DNA of 64,000 nt, from contig NZ_FRCD01000004.1 of the NCBI RefSeq assembly GCF_900142785.1, forward strand, positions 124,001 to 188,000, written 5' to 3'. A program made the position numbers and the translations under genes. Source of the stretch: Chryseobacterium carnipullorum (GTDB lineage: Bacteria; Bacteroidota; Bacteroidia; Flavobacteriales; Weeksellaceae). Under the pieces are notes generated by a model that saw only the letters and a list, made by a program, of their open reading frames with translations, was not told the DNA's origin and did not search any database. Positions 35,994 to 43,573 of this stretch are shown here, one piece after another (position 1 is the first letter of the stretch; every line of letters begins with the position of its first letter).

Positions 35994-36965
35994 ATGTCAA
36001 AAAAATTCAAGATCCTGTGTTTACTGCTGATCATCGCCATTATGTTTACTGCGATGATCAACCTGAACACAGGATTTTTAAGTTTGAACCTACAGGACTT
36101 TTTCCAGGATTCTGCCCAAAGTCAGATTGCTGAAATCCGTATCAACCGGGTCTTTGTGATGCTTTTGGCAGGCATTTCCATTCCCACGTCAGGATTTTTG
36201 ATGCAGGAATACTTTCAGAATCCACTGGCAGGTCCTGATATATTGGGAATAACATCTGTAGCCAGCTTATCTGTTGCCTTTTATATTTTCTTTTCCCACG
36301 ATTTTCTGATTCCGGAATTTCTGCAAAACAGTTTTCTCAGCCTTTCAGCGATCGCAGGAAGTCTTGTATTAATGCTGATTTTGCTTTCCATATCGAATAA
36401 ATTTCAGGATAAATCTTATCTTATCATATTTGGATTCCTTGTTTCTGCTTTTGCGGGTGCTGTGGTCTCGCTACTGCAGTTCTATGCAGAAGATCAGAGT
36501 CTGAAAAACTATATTTTATGGTCTTTCGGGGCTAATAATATGGTGACCAGAAACCAGATCTACGTATTGGCTGTTCTAGTTTTCACTGGCCTGTTTTTCT
36601 GTTTTAAAACGATAAAACCGTTGATTGGGAATTCATTGGGAACTTCTTACGCACAGAGTTTAGGAGTTAATCTCCATCAGCTAAAGATCCTTATCATTGC
36701 GGCTTCGTCTCTACTTTCAGCATCTATTACTGCATTTTTGGGTCCTATCTTGTTTATTGGAATCATTGTTCCGCATTTCTGCAGACTGATCTATAATCCT
36801 TCCAAATTGTGGCAACAGTGGATTCTTAATATGTTTCTTGGCATGCTGATGATGATGCTTTTCTCCGTCATAGCAGAAAAAACACAGATTCCTCTGAATG
36901 TGATCAGTTCAGTATTTGGTATACCGGTGATTTTATTGATGCTTTTGAAACAAAATAAGGTTTAA
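35994..36965 (+). CDS. FecCD-family ABC transporter permease (iron/haem/cobalamin type)
   Basis: Protein of 323 residues with nine to ten hydrophobic helices. Family marks are EIRINRVFVMLLAGISIPTSGFLMQEYFQNPLAGPDILGIT (the usual R-L-P-R...G-x-x-Q-x-x-x-x-NPLA-P-x-x-LG block), LGTSYAQSLGVNLHQLK and GPILFIGIIVPHFCRLI. It forms the membrane channel of a metal-chelate importer, with its ATPase at 37449. The two are separated by a small membrane-protein gene. No periplasmic binding protein gene is in the window. Confidence 0.88.
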   Translation: MSKKFKILCLLLIIAIMFTAMINLNTGFLSLNLQDFFQDSAQSQIAEIRINRVFVMLLAGISIPTSGFLMQEYFQNPLAGPDILGITSVASLSVAFYIFFSHDFLIPEFLQNSFLSLSAIAGSLVLMLILLSISNKFQDKSYLIIFGFLVSAFAGAVVSLLQFYAEDQSLKNYILWSFGANNMVTRNQIYVLAVLVFTGLFFCFKTIKPLIGNSLGTSYAQSLGVNLHQLKILIIAASSLLSASITAFLGPILFIGIIVPHFCRLIYNPSKLWQQWILNMFLGMLMMMLFSVIAEKTQIPLNVISSVFGIPVILLMLLKQNKV

Positions 36966-37086
36966 GGGTAAATAAGTGAACTGTGAATGGTGAATTTTTT
37001 AACCCGTAAAATAAGCTCCGTATAATCTGAGAAACCTGGGTGAATTCATTTTTTTATTTGATCGCTTATTTTGCTGATGAATTCTG

Positions 37087-37114
37087 TTGAGGAAATTTAT
37101 AATTTATATATTTG
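37087..37114 (+). promoter_or_regulatory. Promoter before the small membrane protein and the ABC ATPase
   Basis: TTG at 37087-37089 and TATATTTG at 37107-37114, with 17 bases between, fit the Bacteroidota consensus. It lies 30 bases before the ATG at 37145, inside a 180-base spacer. Confidence 0.5.
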
Positions 37115-37144
37115 ATCAAATGAACGCTATAAATTTGTGATTGA

Positions 37145-37447
37145 ATGAATCTGATGAATATTACAATAACACAGAAACAATTAATTATTGCAAATACACT
37201 TCAGTTTGTATTAGGTTTATTATTCATGAGATTTTCCAACATATTCCGGATGAATAAGAATCTCCACTGGATTTACTCATTTGGACATTCCTGGTATCTG
37301 ATGTCGGCTTTACCTTTCTTTTTTTGGGGATCTCTAATTTTAGGAGGTTATACGATCTGGAAAGTTAAGACAAATAAAATTCTCTATTTATTTTTCAGCC
37401 TTTTTCCTTTATTACTATTTTTAATAATTATTTTTTTCGCAACTTAA
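37145..37447 (+). CDS. Small membrane protein of unknown function between ABC permease and ATPase genes
   Basis: Protein of 100 residues with three hydrophobic helices: IIANTLQFVLGLLFMRF, SWYLMSALPFFFWGSLIL and LYLFFSLFPLLLFLIIIFF. It has few charges and no recognised family. The ATPase gene starts one base after its stop, so the two are translated together. A promoter of its own lies upstream. It may be an inserted gene or an accessory membrane subunit of the importer. Confidence 0.6.
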   Translation: MNLMNITITQKQLIIANTLQFVLGLLFMRFSNIFRMNKNLHWIYSFGHSWYLMSALPFFFWGSLILGGYTIWKVKTNKILYLFFSLFPLLLFLIIIFFAT

Positions 37448-37448
37448 T

Positions 37449-38372
37449 ATGCACCTGGAAATCAAACAAGCCCACGTAGGCTACGACACTACCTTAATTT
37501 CAAATGCTAATGCAGATCTGAAACTGGGCGACGTATGCCTTCTGATTGGAAATAATGGTGTAGGAAAAACAACACTCATTAAGTCTATTTTACACCAGCT
37601 TTCCCTGCTAAGCGGAGAAATTTTAATTAATCAAAAAAACATAAAAACCCTTTCTGTTAAAGAAATTGCAGAAAATATAGCGATCGTTTTTTCAAAATCC
37701 AGTATTCCGCAGCATTATACGGTTGAAGATCTTATTTGTTTGGGAAAATACATCTACTACCCTTTTTATTTTGAACTGAAAAAACAGGACCGAGAAGAAG
37801 TTTCCCATATTATAGACGAACTGGAATTGGGACAATACCGCCACACACTTCTTAAAAACCTTTCGGACGGAAATCTGCAGAAAGCATTCATTGGACGGGC
37901 TATTACCCAAAATTCCCCGGTTATAATTCTTGATGAACCAACAACGCATCTGGATGAAAAAAACAAGCTTATCATCTTAAAAACACTTCGCAGACTGGCT
38001 AAAGAACAGCATAAGATCATATTATTCTCGTCCCACGACTGGAGACTTGCCAAAGAGTTTGCAGATAAAATATGGTATGTAAAAGACAATCAGCTTTTCT
38101 CAGGGCTGGTAGAAGACCTCCTTCTTCAGCATGATGAGCTGACGAATGCATCGTTATTTCAGGTGAATGAAAACTTCGTTCCCCCTTCCATTACCGCACC
38201 CCAGGTTCATAAAGAAATGCTGTATTCCCTGTTACAGAAAAACTCCGAAAAAGACCTTTCATCACTTCATTTTGAGTATAAAGATGGTTTTTGGGAAATC
38301 CTTACCAACACTTCCAGGCAACAATATGAATCTTTCGAAAAAATAGTTAATTTCGTTAAAAACATTCATTAA
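37449..38372 (+). CDS. ABC transporter ATP-binding protein (FecE/BtuD-like)
   Basis: Protein of 307 residues. Walker A is GNNGVGKTT (34-42). The signature reads LSDGNLQKAFIGRAI, where LSDGN replaces the common LSGGQ. Walker B is VIILDEPTTHLD and the switch histidine is in LFSSHDWRLA. After the usual about 240-residue domain there is a C-terminal extension of about 60 residues with no recognised fold. It should energise the FecCD permease encoded at 35994. Confidence 0.88.
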   Translation: MHLEIKQAHVGYDTTLISNANADLKLGDVCLLIGNNGVGKTTLIKSILHQLSLLSGEILINQKNIKTLSVKEIAENIAIVFSKSSIPQHYTVEDLICLGKYIYYPFYFELKKQDREEVSHIIDELELGQYRHTLLKNLSDGNLQKAFIGRAITQNSPVIILDEPTTHLDEKNKLIILKTLRRLAKEQHKIILFSSHDWRLAKEFADKIWYVKDNQLFSGLVEDLLLQHDELTNASLFQVNENFVPPSITAPQVHKEMLYSLLQKNSEKDLSSLHFEYKDGFWEILTNTSRQQYESFEKIVNFVKNIH

Positions 38373-38398
38373 TACTGCTTTTTTACTAAATAATTCAC

Positions 38399-38418
38399 AT
38401 ACTATGCATGCATAGTAT
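38399..38418. promoter_or_regulatory. Perfect 20-base palindrome, distal operator of the fad regulator
   Basis: ATACTATGCATGCATAGTAT is perfectly self-complementary. A near-identical copy lies at 38482-38501, 83 bases away centre to centre. Both are upstream of the MarR gene, in a spacer with no other function, which suggests two sites bound by that regulator, perhaps with looping or as separate operators. Confidence 0.65.
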
Positions 38419-38481
38419 TATGCTAATCATACAATTTAACCCACTATATTTCAGGTTATTAACAAAATTTAACGTTAATAA

Positions 38482-38501
38482 ATACTATGCATGCATAATA
38501 T
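38482..38501. promoter_or_regulatory. Near-palindrome, proximal operator overlapping the marR-fad promoter
   Basis: ATACTATGCATGCATAATAT differs from the distal copy by one base. It lies just upstream of the -7 element at 38506-38513 and covers the position of the -33 element, so a bound dimer would block transcription. Confidence 0.65.
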
Positions 38502-38505
38502 TTAC

Positions 38506-38513
38506 TAAATTTG
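38506..38513 (+). promoter_or_regulatory. -7 element of the marR-fad promoter
   Basis: TAAATTTG fits TAnnTTTG and lies 21 bases before the ATG at 38535. The -33 position is inside the palindrome and has no TTG, as is common for regulated promoters. Confidence 0.5.
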
Positions 38514-38534
38514 GGTAACACCATTCGTACAAAA

Positions 38535-38990
38535 ATGATGGATAATAATAGAGAAAAAATAGAAAACGTAGATTTAGTTTTGAAACAGACCTGGTTGGCT
38601 GTCTCAAAAATGTACACAGAACTTGCGCAAGAGCATGATTCAACCGCTGTACAAGCCCTCACTCTTCTTAAAATTGATCCCAAAGAAGGTACCCGAAGTA
38701 CAAACTTAGGCCCTAAAATGGCGATTGAACCGACCTCATTGACCAGAATCATCAAGCTTCTGGAAGACAATGGATATATCTATAAGGAAAAGACCACCGC
38801 CGACAAAAGGGAAGTGATCATCAAACTTACTGATAAAGGCCTTAATTCAAGGAATATGTCAAAAGAAGTGGTTGTGAATTTCAATAAAAAGGTGATGGAA
38901 AAGATTGCTCCTGAAAAAATTGAAACCTTCAAGGAAGTGATGTCTGAAATCATGAAAATCGCAAACGAATTACTTAATAACAGAAAATAA
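38535..38990 (+). CDS. MarR-family regulator, likely of fatty acid beta-oxidation
   Basis: About 151 residues from the ATG at 38535 (the ATG three bases later is equally possible). An upstream TTG in frame is part of the -7 element and cannot be the start. Winged helix: AVQALTLLKIDPKEGTRSTNL, KMAIEPTSLTRIIKLLEDNGYI, then the wing KTTADKREVIIKLTDKG. It is the first gene before fadN, 55 bases away, and two palindromes precede it. I infer a repressor of the fad operon and of itself, relieved perhaps by an acyl-CoA. This differs from the TetR-type FadR of Bacillus. Confidence 0.85.
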   Translation: MMDNNREKIENVDLVLKQTWLAVSKMYTELAQEHDSTAVQALTLLKIDPKEGTRSTNLGPKMAIEPTSLTRIIKLLEDNGYIYKEKTTADKREVIIKLTDKGLNSRNMSKEVVVNFNKKVMEKIAPEKIETFKEVMSEIMKIANELLNNRK

Positions 38991-39045
38991 ATGATAATGA
39001 AACCTCAGGGTTGCATATGATTTTAGAAATAATAAAAATTTACAT

Positions 39046-41439
39046 ATGAAAAGAAGAATCAAACATGTAACGGTTCTTGGTTCAGGAATTATGGGTAGCG
39101 GTATAGCGGCACATTTCGCCAACATTGGTGTGGAAGTGTCTCTGTTGGATATCGTTCCTTTTGAACTGACGGAAGCTGAACAGAAAAAAGGTTTGACCAA
39201 AGATGACAAAGCAGTAAGAAACAGAATTGCTTCTGAAAACTTTGAAAAACTGAAAAAAGCAAGTCCTGCCCTTCTCTATTCTCCAAAATTTGCAGATAGA
39301 ATTAAAGTAGGAAACTTTGATGATGATCTTCAAAAGATCAAAAACACAGACTGGATCATTGAGGTTGTTGTTGAAAAACTTGACATTAAGAAATCTGTTT
39401 ATGAAAAAATTGAACAGTTCAGAAAGCCGGGAACATTAATTTCTTCTAATACATCAGGAATTCCTATTCATTTTCTAATTGAAGGAAGAAGCGATGATTT
39501 CAAACAATACTTTGCGGGAACGCACTTCTTCAATCCGGTAAGATATCTTCCTCTTTTAGAGATTATCCCTACCCCGGATACTCTTCCGGAAGTGGTTGAC
39601 TTCTATATGAGCTATGGAGCTAAATTCCTGGGAAAAACCACCGTTTTAGCCAAAGATACTCCGGCATTTATTGCCAACAGAATCGGAGTATTCTCCATGA
39701 TGGATTTGCTTCATAACGTACAGAAATTAGGATTAACTGTTTCTGAAGTTGATAAATTAACCGGTCCTGTCATCGGACGTCCAAAATCCGCAACTTTCAG
39801 AACTGCTGATGTTGTAGGTTTAGATACTTTGGTAATGGTTGCCAACGGCGTTCGTCAAAGTGGTGCTGAAGCCAATAATTTCAATGATGTTTTTGCTCTT
39901 CCCAATTATATCCAGACAATGATGGATAATAAGTGGCTGGGTTCTAAAACAGAACAAGGGTTCTATAAGAAAGTGAAAAATGCAGAAGGAAAATCTGAAA
40001 TTCATGCTTTAAATCTTGATACCTTAGAATACGAGCTTCAGGGAAAATCTTCATTCCCTACCTTAGAACTAACTAAAACCATTGACAAACCAATTGACAG
40101 ATTCAAAGTGTTAATTGGTGGAAAAGATAAAGCAGGAGAATTATACAGAAAATCCTTAGGGGCGTTATTCGCTTATGTTTCTCATAAAGTTCCTGAAATC
40201 TCTGACGAAGTTTATAAAATAGACGACGCTATGAGAGCAGGTTTCGGGTGGGAAAACGGTCCGTTTGAAATTTGGGATGCAGTAGGCGTTCAAAAAGGTA
40301 TTGAATTAGCTAAAGATGCAGGCTATGAAGTTTCTGACTGGGTTAAAAATGTAGAAACGTTCTATAAAGTAAATGAAGAAGGTCAGAATATTTTCGTTGA
40401 TAAAAATTCAGGAGAATACAACAAAATTCCAGGTCAGGATGCCTTTATTATTTTAGATAATATCAGAAAAAATAAAACACTTTGGAGCAATTCAGGGTCT
40501 GCTATTGAATATCTGGGTGACGGAATTATCAACTTCGAGATCCGTTCTAAAATGAACTCTCTTGGAGGCGAAGTTCTTGACGGATTAAACAGAGCCATTG
40601 ATTTAGCTGAAAAAGAATATGACGGATTAGTCGTTGGAAACCAGGGAACGAATTTCTCTGTAGGAGCCAACCTTGCGATGATCCTGATGATGGCTATCGA
40701 ACAGGACTGGGATGATTTACATATGGCCATTGCCTATTTCCAAAAATCCATGATGAGAGTTCGTTACTCTTCTATTCCTGTGGTCGTTGCTCCTCACGGA
40801 ATGACCCTTGGCGGTGGTTGCGAAATGACCATGCACGCAGACCGGGTGGTGGCAGCAGCAGAAACGTATATCGGATTGGTAGAAACAGGAGTTGGAGTTA
40901 TTCCTGGTGGTGGTGGAACGAAAGAATTAACCTTGAGAACTTCAAGAGAATTCCACAGTGATGATGTTAAAAATAACAGACTTCGCGAAGCCTTCATGAA
41001 CATTGCCATGGGTAAAGTAGCTACTTCCGCTTATGAAGCGTACGATATGGGAATCCTTGAAAAAGGAAAAGATATCGTTGCCGTTGATAAAAGAACACAG
41101 ATCATGACGGCAAAAATGCTGGCAAAAAGTTTAGCAGAACACGGTTATACTCAGCCTATCGAGCAGAAGGTGAAAGTTTTGGGTAAAGATGCACTAGGGA
41201 TGTTCTACGTAGGAACAGACCAGATGCTGACCGGAAATTTCATTTCTGCACACGACAAGAAAATTGCAGACAAACTAGCCAACGTAATGGTGGGAGGAAA
41301 TCTTTCTGAACCAACAGTCGTTACCGAACAATACTTACTGAATCTTGAAAGAGAAACTTTCCTTCAGCTTTGCGGCGAAAGAAAAACCTTAGAGAGAATT
41401 CAGTATATGTTGCAGAACGGAAAACCACTTAGGAATTAG
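39046..41439 (+). CDS. fadN: 3-hydroxyacyl-CoA dehydrogenase/enoyl-CoA hydratase, FadN type
   Basis: Protein of 797 residues. The NAD-binding 3-hydroxyacyl-CoA dehydrogenase comes first (VTVLGSGIMGSGIAAHFANIG, then SSNTSGIPI, HFFNPVRYLPLLEI). A second dehydrogenase-type domain lies at about 350-450. The enoyl-CoA hydratase (crotonase) domain is C-terminal (FSVGANLAMILMMA, HGMTLGGGCEMTMHADRVV, ETGVGVIPGGGG). This order is the reverse of E. coli FadB and is that of Bacillus FadN (about 789 residues). It catalyses the hydration and NAD-linked oxidation steps. fadA and fadE follow, as in the Bacillus fadNAE operon. Confidence 0.92.
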   Translation: MKRRIKHVTVLGSGIMGSGIAAHFANIGVEVSLLDIVPFELTEAEQKKGLTKDDKAVRNRIASENFEKLKKASPALLYSPKFADRIKVGNFDDDLQKIKNTDWIIEVVVEKLDIKKSVYEKIEQFRKPGTLISSNTSGIPIHFLIEGRSDDFKQYFAGTHFFNPVRYLPLLEIIPTPDTLPEVVDFYMSYGAKFLGKTTVLAKDTPAFIANRIGVFSMMDLLHNVQKLGLTVSEVDKLTGPVIGRPKSATFRTADVVGLDTLVMVANGVRQSGAEANNFNDVFALPNYIQTMMDNKWLGSKTEQGFYKKVKNAEGKSEIHALNLDTLEYELQGKSSFPTLELTKTIDKPIDRFKVLIGGKDKAGELYRKSLGALFAYVSHKVPEISDEVYKIDDAMRAGFGWENGPFEIWDAVGVQKGIELAKDAGYEVSDWVKNVETFYKVNEEGQNIFVDKNSGEYNKIPGQDAFIILDNIRKNKTLWSNSGSAIEYLGDGIINFEIRSKMNSLGGEVLDGLNRAIDLAEKEYDGLVVGNQGTNFSVGANLAMILMMAIEQDWDDLHMAIAYFQKSMMRVRYSSIPVVVAPHGMTLGGGCEMTMHADRVVAAAETYIGLVETGVGVIPGGGGTKELTLRTSREFHSDDVKNNRLREAFMNIAMGKVATSAYEAYDMGILEKGKDIVAVDKRTQIMTAKMLAKSLAEHGYTQPIEQKVKVLGKDALGMFYVGTDQMLTGNFISAHDKKIADKLANVMVGGNLSEPTVVTEQYLLNLERETFLQLCGERKTLERIQYMLQNGKPLRN

Positions 41440-41905
41440 ACTTGAGATATAAAGACTCGAGACTAAGAGACTAGTAAAGAACTAAATTAAGGGTAAAATT
41501 ATGCATAATATAAAAAAATTGAAAATCTGGAATATTTCAATTGATTTATGTGTTGACGTCTATAAAGCATTAGCAAATATGCCAAATGATGAAAAGTATG
41601 GACTTTCTTCACAAATTAAAAGATCTTCTGTTTCAATTTCTTCCAATATAGCAGAAGGTGCTGGAAGAGAAAGAGAAAAAGAATTTTACTATTTTTTAAA
41701 TATTGCATATGGCTCTTCTTATGAACTTCAAACTCAACTTATTTTATGCGAAAAGCTAGAATTTATCTCTTCAGAGGTAATTAAACCATTGCTAGATAAG
41801 CTTAATGATGTTCAAAAAATGATTTATGTTTTTAAAGAAAATATTAATAAAAGAATAATTTAAGTGACAAGAGTCTCAAATCTCTTGTCTCAAAATCTCT
41901 AATCT
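41434..41905. repeat. Inverted-repeat-bounded unit 1 holding an S23-family ORF
   Basis: The left flank (about 41434-41480) has ATTAGA, TTGAGA, GACTCGAGACTAAGAGACTAG. The right flank (about 41868-41905) read in reverse has GATTAGAGATTTTGAGACAA and GAGATTTGAGACTCTTGTC. The two pair over some 40 bases with mismatches and small bulges. The arms start within a few bases of the fadN stop and end at the fadA start, so the unit fills the whole intergenic space with the ORF in the loop. Confidence 0.6.
41501..41863 (+). CDS. Four-helix-bundle protein (S23/bvIVS family), copy 1
   Basis: Protein of 120 residues. It opens IKKLKIWNISIDLCVDVYKA and has the family core EKYGLSSQIKRSSVSISSNIAEGAGR followed by FLNIAYGSSYELQTQLILCE. 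This is the TIGR02436-type fold first met in the intervening sequences of 23S rRNA genes and related to the Avd accessory protein of diversity-generating retroelements. No biochemical role is established for stand-alone copies. It lies between fadN and fadA inside an inverted repeat and in the same direction. A second, diverged copy is 1.6 kb downstream. Confidence 0.88.
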   Translation: MHNIKKLKIWNISIDLCVDVYKALANMPNDEKYGLSSQIKRSSVSISSNIAEGAGREREKEFYYFLNIAYGSSYELQTQLILCEKLEFISSEVIKPLLDKLNDVQKMIYVFKENINKRII

Positions 41906-41906
41906 A

Positions 41907-43085
41907 ATGAAACAAGCATATATAGTAAAGGGTTTTAGAACTGCCGTTGGAAAAGCTCCAAAGGGAAGTTTAAGATTTACAAGACCTGATGTAATGGCAG
42001 CTACCGTGATTGAAAAATTGATGGCTGAGCTTCCACAATTAGACAAAAACAGAATTGATGACCTTATTGTAGGGAATGCAATGCCGGAAGCTGAACAAGG
42101 CTTAAACGTAGCCCGTTTGATTTCTCTGATGGGACTGAATACAGATAAAGTTCCCGGAGTAACTGTCAACAGGTATTGTGCATCAGGAAGTGAAGCGATT
42201 GCTATTGCTTCCGCAAAAATCCAGGCAGGAATGGCCGATTGTATCATCGCAGGAGGTACAGAATCTATGTCTTATATCCCAATGGGTGGTTACAAGCCGG
42301 TTCCGGAAACAGATATCGCAAAAACAAACCCTGATTATTATTGGGGAATGGGTTACACCGCTGAAGAAGTGGCCAAACAATATAATATTACAAGAGAAGA
42401 ACAGGATCAGTTCGCTTTTGAATCTCACATGAAAGCTTTAAAAGCTAATGCTGAAGGTAAATTTGCCAGCCAGATCGTTTCAATTCCTGTGGAATATAAT
42501 TTCTTGGACGAAAATCAAAAAATGCAGACTAAAAAGTTTGATTTTTCTGTAGATGAAGGTCCCAGAAAAGACACTTCTTTGGAAGGTCTGGCTAAATTGA
42601 GACCTGTATTTGCTAACGGAGGAAGCGTAACGGCCGGAAACTCTTCTCAGATGAGTGACGGAGCCGCTTTCGTCATGGTGATGAGCGAAGAAATGGTGAA
42701 AGAGTTAGGGCTTGAGCCAGAAGCAAGATTAGTAGCGTATGCCGCAGCAGGTCTTGAACCGAGAATTATGGGAATGGGTCCTATTTATGCTATTCCAAAA
42801 GCTCTAAAACAGGCAGGTCTTGAATTAAAAGATATTGAACTTATTGAGCTGAATGAAGCATTTGCATCACAGTCTGTTGCGATCAAAAAAGAATTAGGTC
42901 TAAATCCTGATATTCTTAATGTCAATGGAGGTGCGATCGCTCTTGGTCACCCGCTTGGATGTACCGGAACAAAATTGACTGTTCAGCTTCTTGACGAAAT
43001 GAGAAGACGCGGCAACAAGTACGGAATGGTCTCCATGTGTGTGGGTACCGGACAGGGAGCAGCTTCAATCTTTGAATTATTATAG
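41907..43085 (+). CDS. fadA: Acetyl-CoA C-acyltransferase (3-ketoacyl-CoA thiolase)
   Basis: Protein of 392 residues, the normal thiolase length. The acylated cysteine is C91 (VNRYCASGSEAI). H348 (ALGHPLGCTGTK) and C378 (SMCVGTGQGAA) complete the active site. ELNEAFASQSVA is the usual thiolase block. It releases acetyl-CoA in the last step of beta-oxidation. It stands between two S23-family units in the fadN-fadA-fadE operon. Confidence 0.95.
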   Translation: MKQAYIVKGFRTAVGKAPKGSLRFTRPDVMAATVIEKLMAELPQLDKNRIDDLIVGNAMPEAEQGLNVARLISLMGLNTDKVPGVTVNRYCASGSEAIAIASAKIQAGMADCIIAGGTESMSYIPMGGYKPVPETDIAKTNPDYYWGMGYTAEEVAKQYNITREEQDQFAFESHMKALKANAEGKFASQIVSIPVEYNFLDENQKMQTKKFDFSVDEGPRKDTSLEGLAKLRPVFANGGSVTAGNSSQMSDGAAFVMVMSEEMVKELGLEPEARLVAYAAAGLEPRIMGMGPIYAIPKALKQAGLELKDIELIELNEAFASQSVAIKKELGLNPDILNVNGGAIALGHPLGCTGTKLTVQLLDEMRRRGNKYGMVSMCVGTGQGAASIFELL

Positions 43086-43545
43086 ATAATGAGATAATGG
43101 ACCAATAGATAATAGACTTTACAAGCACAAAAAAATTATGAGCAATTTTAAAAGGCATAATTTTAAAAAACTTAAAATTTGGCAGATGGGTTTAGAATTA
43201 GCAAAATTTACTTTAGACCTAACTGATACTTTTCCAGCATATGAAAAATATGGTCTGAAAAGCCAGATGGATAGATGTGCAATCTCCATTCCTTCTAATA
43301 TAGCCGAAGGTTCAAGCAGAACAAATAAGTCTTTCAGTCACTTTTTAGACATTTCCTTAGGTTCTTCATTTGAATTACAAACTCAAATTGTATTGGCAAA
43401 TCACAGAAAATATTTATCTGATGAAAAAAGTGAAGCTTTTGAGATTAAAATTGAGGAATTTCAAAAAGCAACAATGGTCTTTCAAAATACTTTAAATCAG
43501 TAATACAATCTATTATCTATCAGTCTATCATCTAATAATCTTAAA
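43082..43545. repeat. Inverted-repeat-bounded unit 2 holding an S23-family ORF
   Basis: Left flank ATAGATAATAGA (43105-43116) pairs perfectly with TCTATTATCTAT (43509-43520). Outward from it the left GATAATGAGATAATGG and the right-hand tract (43521-43545, ctatcatctaataatc) extend the pairing imperfectly. The left arm starts at the fadA stop codon and the right arm starts at the S23 stop codon. The word content differs from unit 1 (GATAAT-type rather than GAGACT-type), yet the layout is the same. Confidence 0.62.
43138..43503 (+). CDS. Four-helix-bundle protein (S23/bvIVS family), copy 2
   Basis: Protein of 121 residues. It contains FKKLKIWQMGLELAKFTLDL, EKYGLKSQMDRCAISIPSNIAEGSSR and FLDISLGSSFELQTQIVLAN, the same family core as copy 1. 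The shared residues are mainly the conserved core (KKLKIW, EKYGL-SQ, SNIAEG, GSS-ELQTQ). The rest differs widely, so this is not a recent tandem duplication. It lies between fadA and fadE, again inside its own inverted repeat and in operon direction. Confidence 0.88.
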   Translation: MSNFKRHNFKKLKIWQMGLELAKFTLDLTDTFPAYEKYGLKSQMDRCAISIPSNIAEGSSRTNKSFSHFLDISLGSSFELQTQIVLANHRKYLSDEKSEAFEIKIEEFQKATMVFQNTLNQ

Positions 43546-43573
43546 AACAATCTAAAATTTAAAATCATAACAA

